Source: Chara braunii | Taxonomy: Eukaryota; Streptophyta; Charophyceae; Charales; Characeae | Direction of reading: 5' to 3' | Assembly: GCA_003427395.1 (NCBI GenBank) | Contig: BFEA01000040.1 | Span: 1,721,233-1,748,741, forward strand | Length of the DNA stretch: 27,509 nucleotides | Part shown: positions 17,859 to 27,476 of the stretch, one piece after another | Layout of the letters: each line of letters starts with the position of its first letter | Position numbering within the stretch: the first letter of the stretch is position 1 | The notes under the pieces: generated by a model | What the model saw: only the letters and a program-made list of their open reading frames with translations | Told to the model about the DNA's origin: nothing | Database searches by the model: none | Position numbers and translations under genes: made by a program

Positions 17859-18689
17859 TACGGTCTCTGGATCCTACAAACGGATCACAAGGCCACGCTA
17901 TATGACCTGCTGGACACCTCCAGCAGGATATTAAATTACTGCCGAAAGCTAACGGTCGCTAACGGTCGCTAACGGGCAGTTAGTGTGCTCATCACTGAGA
18001 AGAAATCGTCGGCGCAGCTTCGAATGGCATTCCGAATCGATCGATGCCATCGAAAGTGGTCGTGCTGACGAGGCCTCTTGAAGTGTACGAGCACCCGCCA
18101 CGTGGCAAGCTAGGAGCATGGCGCAGCCGACACGTGGGTTCTGCGAAGGCGGGCAACTTCGATGCGACTTCGATGCTGCTACGCGTCTTCTCATCGCTTT
18201 AACCTGCAGATCACATCATTAATGACGTCAACAAGAACAGAGGATAGTAATAATAAGCTTCAAGCTGCACGAGCACATCAAATACCGAAAACACTGTCTG
18301 TTTCTTAAAGAGGGAGGGAGGGGGGGAGGACGGGGGGAAAGAGAAAACAAAACACTCACATAATTAGCAGCTACGCTTGACTATTTGGTACGCCTAAATT
18401 TCGGGAGAATAAAAAATAAAAAAATAAATCCAGCAGCGGTGGGGGAAAAAAAAAAAAAAGGAAAGAAACAGCAACATGCATCCCCTCAATTGTGAGAGGT
18501 AGCTCTGCTTGCACGGGTCCGCTGTATAGGCTTCAGCGTAGTGAGTGATGGGTAGATACTAAAACGTAAGAAAAAGGAAGAGGGAAAAAAAGAAAAAAAA
18601 AAAACATGAAGGACAGTCCTTCGCGACATCCATTTGAAATTGAAACTTGGAAGGATGCCGAGTAGATTAGCGTGGGCCCATCGGAGAGA
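17401..18689. other. Non-coding with a GA microsatellite
   Basis: (GA)n runs from 17799 to 17855, directly after an undetermined base at 17798. The block 17670-17797 (ACACGGGCGGGC to GGTTCAACAAATTTGC) loosely resembles 19858-19940 (ACACGGGTAGGCGC to GGTTCAACCGATTTGC). A triple CTAACGGTCG/CTAACGGGCA repeat lies at about 17950-17980. No genes recognised. Confidence 0.5.
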
Positions 18690-18900
18690 ATCTTCTTTTT
18701 TCTTTTTTTTTAACAAAAAGGGAGCTTTTTTCAATTACAAGCTGGGAAACGGACCCAGCGTCCCTCACATGAATAGCCACGGCCCACAGGGATGGGCCAG
18801 GCACTCCGGACAGGCTTAACCCGACCGCAGCAAAAATAAATTTTGACTTGTCTTTGTCAGCTCTGTAAAAAGAATCAGTCCTGAATCTTGTTTGCATAGA
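18690..18900 (-). mobile_element. Possible LINE 3'-end remnant
   Basis: On the minus strand, GGGACGCTGGGTCCGTTTCC (about 18765-18746) resembles GGGACGCTGGACCCGCTTTC in the 3' untranslated part of the LINE (about 15898-15879). It is followed by an A-rich tail (T-rich on the plus strand at about 18690-18712). The match is short and no target duplication was found. Confidence 0.25.
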
Positions 18901-19029
18901 ATTTTGGTGTTTTTTCTTTTTTTTTTCTTTCTTTTTTTTTAAGCTATTATAATATTCTTCTCTTTATTCTCAAATTTCTCTTGGGAGATTCGAGGAACGA
19001 AAAAAAAAAAAAACACTCTTCTATGACTC

Positions 19030-19600
19030 TCGGAGAGAAAAGGGAGTAACGAACCATAAACAAGAGGGCAATTTACCCGGGGGCCAAGTCCCACTAGCAG
19101 CGTTGAGCAACCTCAACGCCTGAATGTGGACGCTTCTGCGGAGATGTGCAGAAATGGTGTTAAGTTTCCTGAACTGCACGTCTCCACAAACACGTCCAGA
19201 TTCAGGCGTTGAGGTAGCTCAACGCTGCTAGTGGGACTTGGCCCCCGGATGCCTCTACTACACCTCGGATGTCTCAATTCTACGGGCATTCCGCTTATAT
19301 CAGTCCCCGCAGCAATGCCGCAATAGGGCGGGAAAAAAAAAAAAAAAAAAAAAAAAAAACCAAGTGTACGATTATCGGAGAGAAAAGGGAGTAACACCCC
19401 ATAAAGAAAAGGCCAATTTACCCGGATGCCTTTATTACAGCTCGGATGTCTCAATTTTACCAGCATTTGGTTATATAACCCTTTGCACCAATGACTCAAT
19501 AATAGGGCAATTCACCAAGATGCATCTACTACGCTCCGGATGTCCGGCATTAGGTTAAATCACCCCCTGCACCAATGCCTCCATATGGGTAAAATGAGGT
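19030..19600 (+). repeat. Tandem repeat, ~173-bp units, one interrupted
   Basis: Unit 1 starts near 19031 and unit 2 near 19375. Both run CGGAGAGAAAAGGGAGTAAC, GGCAATTTACCC, GGATGCCT, TCGGATGTCTCAATT. A shorter third segment (about 19508-19590) repeats GATGCATCTACTACGCTCCG, GATGTC and CACCAATGCC. Unit 1 is split by the foldback element at 19079-19246. A 28-bp poly(A) tract (19333-19360) separates units 1 and 2. Confidence 0.85.
19079..19246. mobile_element. 168-bp foldback MITE inserted in a tandem repeat
   Basis: The arms are inverted repeats over nearly the whole length. GGGGGCCAAGTCCCACTAGC (19079 onward) pairs with the complement ending at 19246, and pairing continues inward through GTTGAGC, CTCAACGCCTGAAT and GGAGATGTGCAG with scattered mismatches. 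The neighbouring repeat unit reads CAATTTACCCGGATGCC with no insert, at exactly the place where this unit has CAATTTACCC, the element, then GGATGCC. If the ends are GGGCC...GGCCC, a CCGG target duplication is possible; with GGGGG...CCCCC ends there is none. The same 16 terminal bases occur at 3107-3122. Confidence 0.8.
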
Positions 19601-19647
19601 GAGAAACAGGTAGATCAACCGGCCCGCAGGCTTTTCGGGGTCAACAA

Positions 19648-19790
19648 CCCCCTGTAGTTTGTCTACCAGGGGTGGACTACCTTTTTTTCCTTAATTGAGT
19701 CCCAGTGAGTCTGTGTACCCCCTTGTACGTTTTTTGGCAGGGGTTGACTACCTGTTTTCCCTAAACGAGTCCGAGTGAGTCCCGGAACAC
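19648..19790 (+). repeat. ~71-bp tandem duplication
   Basis: Units at about 19648 and 19719 share CCC-TGTA-GTTT, AGGGGTGGACTACCT (one change), TTTTCC and GAGTCC-AGTGAGTC. Confidence 0.8.
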
Positions 19791-20502
19791 CATGAATGTG
19801 AGTGTTGTCGCGTCCCCCCCCCCCCTTCCCCCCCCCCAGAAAAAAAAAAATCCCTTCCAAACACGGGTAGGCGCAGACTTCTGGCAGACAACTGCCCCAC
19901 TTGTTTCTTTTTTTTATTCCCTTGGTTCAACCGATTTGCGGCAATCAGCGGTGGAGACGGTCTGGAGGCGCGCAATGAGCTCTCAAGTCCATTCGCCGAA
20001 GAGCCAATCAGCGCTGCAGGCGATCTCGCGGCCCGAGTGATGGCAGTGAAGAGGGGCCCCCGATTTGGTGGCCAGCCATGGAGAGGCGAGCCAGAATGAA
20101 GGGGTTGGATTTCATAAGCACGCAACAATAAATGAGAGGCTTTTCGTTTTTCCTTTCGTTTTTACTTTTTCGTTTTTTTCTTTTTCTGCATAAATAGACA
20201 TCAGTTTTGTTGTTGCTGGTGTCCAGAGTACGACACACGTTTCGTTAGCTGTGAGGAGAAAGCAAAAAGGAGCGGAGAAGGCAACACTGCAAATAGCGTA
20301 ACTCGAGAAGGTAGAGAGAGGGGAGCCGTAGGGAGAACGAGGTGCAGTGTGCAGGCGGTGAGAGGAAGGAGGAGTTGCAGTCGGCAGACAAGTCTTTGAG
20401 TTCGCGCAAGTAACGAGGCAACAAACAACAAGCGGCCGTACAATAGCCAAACGGCATCATGGCCGAGGGGCAGAACGTGAAGGGGGGGGGATAACAATCG
20501 CG
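19791..20502. other. Non-coding, no recognised feature
   Basis: Homopolymer-rich start (C and A runs near 19815-19850), then mixed sequence with short frames only. Confidence 0.5.
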
Positions 20503-20608
20503 ATTTTTTTTTTTCAGAGCGTGGAGAGTGAAAGGTTATGTATGTGCATCGCATCTGGCGCGAAGGTGGTCATCCTGCGATGGTGGAATTTTCTCCTTTT
20601 GTGAAGAG

Positions 20609-20612
<4 letters not shown>
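20503..20612 (+). repeat. Dispersed repeat, copy 2
   Basis: Diverged copy of 13359-13463. It also starts at a T run plus CAGAG and continues through GTGAAAGGTTAT, ATCTGGCGCGAAGGTGG and ATCCTGCGATGGTGGAATTT. It ends where the TG microsatellite begins. Confidence 0.75.
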
Positions 20613-20702
<90 letters not shown>

Positions 20703-20703
20703 N

Positions 20704-20792
<89 letters not shown>
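20613..20792. repeat. Compound (TG)n(GA)n microsatellite with one N
   Basis: TG to about 20669, GA to 20702, N at 20703, TG to about 20743, GA to about 20792. The order TG-GA-N-TG-GA suggests duplication of a compound block or an assembly join at the N. Confidence 0.97.
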
Positions 20793-20796
<4 letters not shown>

Positions 20797-20800
20797 AGGA

Positions 20801-20905
20801 GAGAAATCAAAGTTATCCCGACTGGAGGATCAAATGGAGAAGAGACAGACAGACAGATAGAAGAGAAATCAAAGTTATCCTGACCGGGGAATCAAATGGA
20901 GAAAG
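20801..20905 (+). repeat. 62-bp tandem duplication
   Basis: GAGAAATCAAAGTTATCC occurs at 20801 and 20863, each copy followed by GAC-GG-G-ATCAAATGGAGAA. Confidence 0.9.
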
Positions 20906-21511
20906 AAAATAAATATTTTAGGGGGGAAAAAGTGCGACGGCCTCCGGATATCATCACTGAGCCGACCCAAGTAATTCAGGAATATAAATATTTCAGACAG
21001 TTGCTGCATGTCAAATGTTGTTTTCGTTTGTCGAATTTACTAGGAGCGATGAACGTTTTTTCTGTTTTTGTATTTTTGGACGCTGAGGTGGCTCCTTTCC
21101 ATTGGTGAGGAGCTCACTTAGTCTTTCAAAAGAGTATTCAATCTACGCTTTGAAGCACTTCAATGACTTCCAAATCCCAACGAAATCTAATTCTCAAAAG
21201 TAAATTCTTTTATGATTAAAATAAAAGGAAATGAGAGAATGAGTTTTAATAAAGTTTTTGTGTTCTCTTATTGGGGTGAGGTGGGGTTGGGGAACCCCGG
21301 GGGGGTGGGCGGGGGCAGTGAACGGGGGCAGTGAAAATATGTCAAGTCTCAGAACATCTGCACTTTCAAATAAGGAAGGGGCCAGTGTGGACGCATGGGG
21401 TAGTGTAGGTCTTGCTGGTTGGTTTGGAATGCCTGGCCTGGTCTGGATCAAAAACGAAAGTAAACCCTTGGACTGCCAACAAACCAAGTCCGGGACTGCA
21501 GTCACCGAGTC
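20906..21511. other. Non-coding, no recognised feature
   Basis: Short frames only (for example 20896-21108 and 21258-21551), none resembling a family. Confidence 0.45.
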
Positions 21512-21625
21512 ACTGTCTTCATCGGAATCTAGCAATGCCCGGTCATTATAGATGTATTTGAGGCAACTTTCAGTCTCGATAACGCGATAATGATGAGCGG
21601 GCGTTCTATCTCGGTGAGGACGGTA
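21512..21625 (-). mobile_element. MITE-like element, second copy of the 552-659 family
   Basis: The reverse complement aligns along its length with 552-659, sharing GATAGAACGCCCG, ATTATCGC-TTATC, TGAAAGTTG, CAAATACA, CTATA-TGACCGGG and GA-GAAGAC. Its own ends are also inverted repeats (CTGTCTTC at the left, GAGGACGGTAG at the right). It lies 24 bp from the TIR element at 21650. Confidence 0.65.
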
Positions 21626-21649
21626 GACGCAGTGGCTGCAGGATAACAC

Positions 21650-22258
21650 CTACCTTCTTAACCCGAAAAAAACGTACGTACGGTATATTCGAATTACCTC
21701 TGGAAATCAGGTTTTCAGAAATCGCTTGTTTTTCCCCAAATAGAACGTACGTTCGAATATAACGTACGTAGGTTGTATTCGAATACAACGTACGTACGTA
21801 TGTTGTAATCGAATTCTTGGAACTTTGATTTTTCAAAAATAATAAAAAAATCCGAAAAAAATAAAATGTTATACAACAATGCAATACAAACAACGTTTGC
21901 CTGAGGGTCTTATCGAAATTCATGAGAAAATTCGAGAAAAAAATAAAACGAGGATGAAAATATTTTTTACTGATTTTTTTCAGAATTTCGATTAAAAAAA
22001 AAAAACTTCAGTAAAAAATCCGAAAAAAAAGTATGTTGTACAACATTGCAATGCAAACAACTTTTGCCTGAGGGTCTTGGGGAAATTCCCAACCAAATTT
22101 GAGATAAAAATAAAAACAATGGCGGTACTACAGGCTTCTGAAAAGTTGTACCCTAAAACTCGTTCCATAACGTACGTACGTTGTATTCGAATACAACGTA
22201 CCCCGTGCGTTGTATTCGTATACAAGGTACGTACGTTTTTTTCGGGTTAAGAAGGTAG
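21650..22258. mobile_element. 609-bp TIR element (MITE-like), AT-rich
   Basis: The ends CTACCTTCTTAACCCGAAAA (21650 onward) and the exact complement finishing at 22258 form terminal inverted repeats of about 34 bp, extending through AAACGTACGTAC. Inside are several GTACGT-rich palindromes: 21772-21789 and the perfect 26-bp one at 22176-22201, centred on TTCGAA. There is also an internal direct duplication (about 21845-21960 and 22014-22125, sharing TGCCTGAGGGTCTT). No transposase or other protein is encoded. No target duplication is obvious. It sits about 0.87 kb upstream of the Roco-gene start. Confidence 0.8.
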
Positions 22259-23126
22259 CGGTAATTCACACACAGACTTCTCAGAAGTGTCTCCCTGTCT
22301 ACTTAATTGTGATCACCCTTGTCTTTTTGTGCTTTCCATGCATGCGCAGATATTGTTCCACTACTCGCCGGGAAATGCAGGAAGGAGAGATGAGTCCTAA
22401 GCTCTAGCTTAGTCAAATGCTGAAAGAATCTTGACTTCAAATTTGCCAGCCTTTTAGCATGGCTAGACAGACAGCTCACTCAACCTCATCCTGGGTTTTC
22501 TAAACCTTTTTTTTCCCCGAATAACTCCTTTCTTATGAAAGGAGTTAGGAGACCTTATTGTATTCTTTTGATCCCATCAGGATTCAACCTCATGTGTGTT
22601 TATTAGCAAAATTGCGTGTGTGTACCCTTCATCGTCACAAGGTTGGATGGCCTCAGCCTGTGCCAGTCCTACCACGTTTCTCCCTTCTAGAGCAGTTTAT
22701 CAGATATATATATTTTGTGTCATCTTTTCTTTCCGCGTTGTGATAGTCACAGCAGGCAGTCCGTGGAGAGTACTCTTAGAGTGTGGGGCACACAATTTGA
22801 GTGATGTGTGCTGACTTCTATAACTTTATTCTTGTCAGTCCTCTTTGGAGAGATCCTTTTCCTTGAGACAAGCGATAGAACATTAAGTTGCCAGATTACG
22901 GAAAACTATGCAAAACCGTGGCAACAATCTTCTTAGTGTGAGAAAGAGTGCTAGAGTGGTATTACTGGACGAGATTAATGCTTGGTTCTCCAGCTATGTG
23001 GGGCTGAAGGTGTCAGTCTGAGAGTACTCTACCGGTGCCCACGAGCTTAGACGGAGGATCTTCGCTTTGGGTTCTGATTCAAAATACTAAGGAAAAAGTT
23101 TGGAGGAGACTTCACACTGTGCAGCT
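22259..23126 (+). promoter_or_regulatory. Upstream region of the Roco gene; promoter not resolved
   Basis: No coding sequence is recognised. ATATATATATTTT near 22703-22715 could be a TATA-like element, but nothing fixes the transcription start. A perfect 11-bp hairpin with a 4-base loop (TAACTCCTTTC, 22522-22532, with 22537-22547) lies in it. CACTGTGCAG directly before the start codon (about 23115-23124) also fits a 3' splice site, so a 5'-UTR intron is possible. Confidence 0.35.
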
Positions 23127-25655
23127 ATGGACAGTAGTAAGTTTTGGACACCCAACCCAATATCAGAGGAACATTACAAGAAGCTAATGGATCATGTCGA
23201 CTTGACTGTTGAGGAGATGGCAGCCAATAAAAAAAAAGTTTTTTTTAGCTCCGATTTCAAAAGCTGTTTTGATCGGTTTGTGGCTTCAATAGGTGATGAT
23301 GCCATTGTTACGGCGGAGCTGTGGCTGCATATGATGAGCGTATTAGCCGAGCACATCAGCTCATTTAAGTCCTTTGAATTCGATTTCTATTATATTCCAG
23401 AATCATGGTTCCCCCGTTCATCGGTTATCGAGGGTTTTCTGAGGTCTCTTGCAAAAGCATTATCCTCAGGTGGTAACTCCATTGCTTCCCTTGAAGAAAT
23501 CCAAATCAGCTATCTGGGTCAGTTTGATCAACCTGCCCGTTTTTTGCAAATTCTCTCTGGTTTTTTTCAGCAGCCCTACTGTGGCGTTAAATGCCTTCGA
23601 ATATTCCCTGGCAGTGTTGGGAATGAGTGTGCGACATTGATTCAAGGTATGATTTCCAATGCCCATTCATTAGAAAGGCTGAAATTCAGACTTGATTATT
23701 TTGAGTACATGGAAAGCGAAGCTTTTGAAGACATGTATGTCGACATAGTCCACGCTCTGCTGGCTAGTGAGAGCCTACAGTCTTGCGAGCTTTGGTGGGT
23801 TCCGGAAAGGGCACTCACCACTTTAGCCAAAAGCCTTGCATCTATGAACATAGGCTTTGATGGTGATGCTCCTGCAGAACCGTTGGTCACACCCCTGGAA
23901 ATGGATAGTGGGCTTCAAGGGCAGCGAGTGCGAAGAAAATCTCAACTCAAAGATGTGAGCCTCACCAACGGAATGCTTATTAGCCAGGAAGGGATAGATG
24001 CCCTTGCAGCCATGCTGGCGACAAACAACACTCTTAAGAAACTGGAAATTCTTTTTCGAGAAGGCAATCGTGAGTCGGACATGAAAACGATTGTGAAAGG
24101 GTTGCGGAGTAATGTTTGTCTAGAAGTGCTCAGATTAGGAACTTTCCCACTCTCAATGACACTGCCATCTGAATTGGGGGCAGAGATGCTCTCTACCTTG
24201 GAGTCCAATAAGACACTTCAACGATTTACTTTCAATGCGAGATGTGACAGAGTTATTGATCATAAGTTGGCCAGAAACATGATTGAACAGCAGTTTCTTG
24301 AGGTTGTTGCACACTTGGAACGCACCACCAGCAGCCACATCAAATGTTTTTTGATCGGTGAACCTGAAGTGGGTAAGTCGACTCTGAAGGACTCTATTTG
24401 TCGTGGAGCACTAAAGCATTACATAGACAAGATGAAGAAGATGGCGCCTGGTGATCGGCCTGCCAAGCCTCGAACTAAGGGCATTGAGATGGTCCATGTC
24501 GCCTTGAAAGGGGTCAACATCCAATTCTGGGACTTGGGTGGACAACCTGAGTACCACACCATCCATGATCTGTTCATGCCAACTCTAGGAGGGGACATGG
24601 CAGTTCCACCCATCTTCTTGCTTCTATTTGATCCGGTACTCGCATATGAGCAAGTAATCAGTGGCATCTCAAGTGGAAACACCTCAGCTGCCGACGTTGA
24701 GAAGAGACAGAGGGATGAACTTCTTCAACGATTGAGGTATTGGATGAGATTCATCGTGACAAACTGCAAAGCGGAGAGAAAGCCTTGTGTAATTCCCATA
24801 TGCAATCCCCACTTGACTCAGAAGCAAAAGTTGTGTGATTTGGACTCTCGGGCTGATAAGCTGGTCAGCTGGATATCTGAGGAGTTTCACGAGACACTCG
24901 ATATTGTGGACGAGGTAATCCTTATTGATGCGAGAAAGAATCGTGATGCAAAAAAAGTCAAGAAGTTTGTGTTCAGCAAGGCCAAGGCACTTCTTCACAA
25001 TACCAATGTGATGCAAATCATGGAGAGAGTGCAAACCTTGGTGGTGAAGTCCAGTGTATCAACGATTCCCCTTATGACTTGGACCAAATTTTGTGAAATC
25101 TGCTGGTCAGGAGACATCGCGAGCAAGTATCAAGAGAGAAGTCTCAGCGGAGTACAATCAGGACCTTGTCAGACTGAGTTGTATGGCAATCCCCTCCTGA
25201 AAATCATGGCGAGCTATCTGCATGACATCGGGCAAGTTATTTGGTTTGAGCCAATGCCATTTGTAATTACAAACCCCCAGTGGTTCTGTTGCAATTTCGT
25301 TGGTGAGCTCATCCCAACAGAATTTCATGCCAGTGGAGTCTTCAATGGGATCGCTGATGTGGATCTTTTAGAACGCGTGTTGTCCGAAGCTGTTTCAGGG
25401 AAATGCGAGGTTGGTGTGGAGGATATAGTAAATCTGATGTTGAGAATGGAGCTTGCCTATAAGGTCTGTGACGATCCCAAGAGCAGCCTGTTGATGCCAT
25501 CATGCCTTCCTGATCGTCAAGATGGGGACATGATTAGTTGGAAAGTGAGAAGGAAGAATGGGCACGAACAGGAAGGCCACTTTTTTGGCTATCGGATTGA
25601 ATGTAAAGACAAGAAGCAGACAATGTTGACTGCAGAATTCTTCCATCGGCTGCAG
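23127..25655 (+). CDS. Roco-family protein (LRR-Roc-COR), 5' coding exon, 3' incomplete
   Basis: Roco proteins join a Ras-like GTPase domain (Roc) to a COR domain that dimerises the protein. Plant TORNADO1 and animal LRRK proteins belong here. The ATG at 23127 is the first after the in-frame stop TAA at 23088. A TTG nine codons earlier is also open. Residues 1-400 are leucine-rich with strand-helix repeats (for example around 274-310 and 335-370) resembling LRRs, but without a crisp consensus. Roc spans about 405-580: P-loop GEPEVGKST (411-419), switch I RTKGI (449-453), switch II DLGGQPEY (469-476). The expected G4 site (usually a Lys/His-x-Asp type motif) reads CNPH at 559-562, so guanine specificity may be altered. 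COR runs from about 640 to 843, with WFEPMPFVITNPQWF near 706. The exon ends in phase 0 at CTGCAG|GTAATG. The family is normally longer, so further exons should follow. No intron is visible inside these 843 codons. Confidence 0.85.
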
Positions 25656-25661
25656 GTAATG
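25654..25661 (+). other. Splice donor after Roco exon
   Basis: AG|GTAATG at 25655|25656 is a good donor. Translation past it gives 13 unrelated residues and a stop at 25694, while the peptide before it (FFHRLQ) fits a COR-domain continuation. Candidate acceptors (TGCTCAG near 25716, CTGCAG near 26013) lead into stops in phase 0, so the next exon is not identified. Confidence 0.7.
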
Positions 25662-27070
25662 TGTATTCTGATTTCATTAAGTGTTTGTGTTTAATTTATT
25701 TTTTTCAATGCTCAGATTGGCTGTTTCCTGTAGTTTGCTACGAGAGACTTCTGCGGGTTTTTTTTTCTGTAATAGTTTTTCGTTCGCCATCAATGAAACT
25801 ATGACTGTTGGAATGATATTTCTGATATCCGGACTGACCACAGCATTTTCTAGACAATACTCTATACCTTAACTGTCGTGCACACCTTTTTTTTTCTTTT
25901 TTGAAGTTTTTTCTTTTTTCTTTTTTCTTTTTTCTTTTTTTAAGTTTTTCTTTTTTTTCCCCCTTCTAGCCACGCCTTACTTTTTATATGTATCGTGTTT
26001 CCTCAATCTGCAGTGATCATCACTTGAGGACATATGATATTGTCAGTGTTCACGGTTTTTGCTCAGCTGGGGTCATTTATACGTATCCAGTTTCCTCAAT
26101 CTGCACTGATCGTCACTTGAGGACATATGATATTGTCAGTGTTCACGATTTTTGCTCAGCTGGTGTCAGTCCTTCCATTATGTGGGTTTGTTTCTGGGTG
26201 CGCTCATGTTGCTGTTTTGTTTTTTGTTCTGCTCCATTCCTTCTATTTTTTGAATTTTTTTCACACATTGGCTTCTCATTTTTGTTCCCTGTTCCTTTCT
26301 TTGTTGCACTGGTAGACTTTTCTTTTTGTGCCACATTCCTTTTGGTAATGTTTTTTGTTCAAAAGAGTGCAATAACTCGCACACATAAGCATGCACACAC
26401 AGTGTCACACACCCTTTGAAGCCGGGCACAAGATCTTGAAGGACCGAAAGATGGATGGGTTAACCACTCAGGTGAACTCGCTGCCTCAGTTTGGGGAGCT
26501 CTTTTATTTCTACTTGTCATATGTACGCCACTTTGAGATCCTTTTTTTTTTTTTTTCCCTGACGTGTCCTCTTGTGTGTCTTTCTTTCTTTTTTTAACGT
26601 GAAGGTCTTCTCTATTTCAAATGGGCCCAGTGCCCAAAGCAAAGAGAGTGAATACACAAAGTTTCATTCAGGGACAGCCAGGTTTCCAGTCTAATCCAAG
26701 AGACGGAGTCCCGTCTCTCTAAAGACAGCATGCTATCTTTTCCCCTACTCCAAGCACTAAACCACCAGTACATGGCCTCAGCCAACTTGAGAATCACGAT
26801 TTAGTCACTGTGAAATTTCGGGGCGCGGGGAACGCCTGGTAATGCAACAAGGGAGTAAGCTTGTGGGCCCACTGAAACAGAGAAAATAGACTGCAAGTGT
26901 CCCTGCTGGTTCATCCGCACATGGGAACACGTGCACGTACTAGACAAGAGGCCAAAGGCAATAAAAAAAAAAAAAAAAAAAAAAAAAAACATAAACAAGA
27001 GGTTGGCCACCAGATGTCAGGCAGCGAAAAAAAATAGAACTGGCACCCATTGAAACAGGATTCTGGCAGT
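25662..27070. other. Presumed intron and downstream non-coding sequence
   Basis: T-rich tracts (about 25885-25965, 26540-26600) fit plant-type intron sequence. A minus frame at 26797-26612 is Trp-rich and vaguely retroelement-like, but matches nothing I can name. A poly(A) run at 26962-26988 follows GGCAATAAAA. No further Roco exon was recognised. Confidence 0.4.
25990..26168 (+). repeat. 93-bp tandem duplication
   Basis: Units at 25990 and 26083 share TTTCCTCAATCTGCA, TCACTTGAGGACATATGATA, TTGTCAGTGTTCACG and TTTTTGCTCAGCTGG with a few differences. The period is a multiple of three, which accounts for the open frame across it. Confidence 0.92.
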
Positions 27071-27109
27071 GCCTCGTTTTTGGAGACAGAAGGTCTCCAG
27101 AAACGAGGC
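27071..27109. repeat. Perfect 17-bp hairpin
   Basis: GCCTCGTTTTTGGAGAC (27071-27087) pairs with GTCTCCAGAAACGAGGC (27093-27109) with a single G-U pair and a 5-base loop. A second small stem, GCCGCAGC/GCTGCGGC, follows at 27153-27171. Confidence 0.85.
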
Positions 27110-27287
27110 AGGTGGTGAGGCACCTTTTTATTTTATTTTTACAAGTGGACCCGCCGCAGCCACGCTGCGGCCAAGGAAAGGGACAAACAGGGGGGCGGGG
27201 CTGTTGTTGTCACACTGCTTGGGCATTTTTTTTAATTTTGTTTTTGTGTCGTGATATTCACTATGCACTAAAAAAAAACATGATTGT
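27110..27287. other. Short non-coding stretch
   Basis: T-rich, with the small hairpin noted at 27153-27171. Nothing else recognised. Confidence 0.5.
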
Positions 27288-27311
27288 GGCAGACTGTTTC
27301 CGACTGATCAG
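27288..27311 (-). ncRNA. Collapsed hammerhead relic
   Basis: The minus strand reads CUGAUCAGUCGGAAACAGUCUGCC. The order CUGAU, GUCGG, GAAAC, AGU, UG-C matches the other copies, but the stem II loop and its 3' strand are deleted and the cleavage triplet reads GCC. Non-functional, but a recognisable family member. Confidence 0.45.
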
Positions 27312-27312
27312 G

Positions 27313-27380
27313 AGGTTGTGTGTGTGTGTGTATGTGTGAGAGAGAGAGAAAGAGTCTCTCTCTCTCTCTGTCTCTCTCTG

Positions 27381-27428
<48 letters not shown>

Positions 27429-27476
27429 ACACACACACAGAGTAACCTCTCTCTATCTGTCTGCGTGCATGGCTGG

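Noticed and set aside
26612-26797. Trp-rich minus frame as a reverse-transcriptase fragment
   Set aside because: It has no catalytic or zinc-binding motif, and 61 residues are too few to assign.
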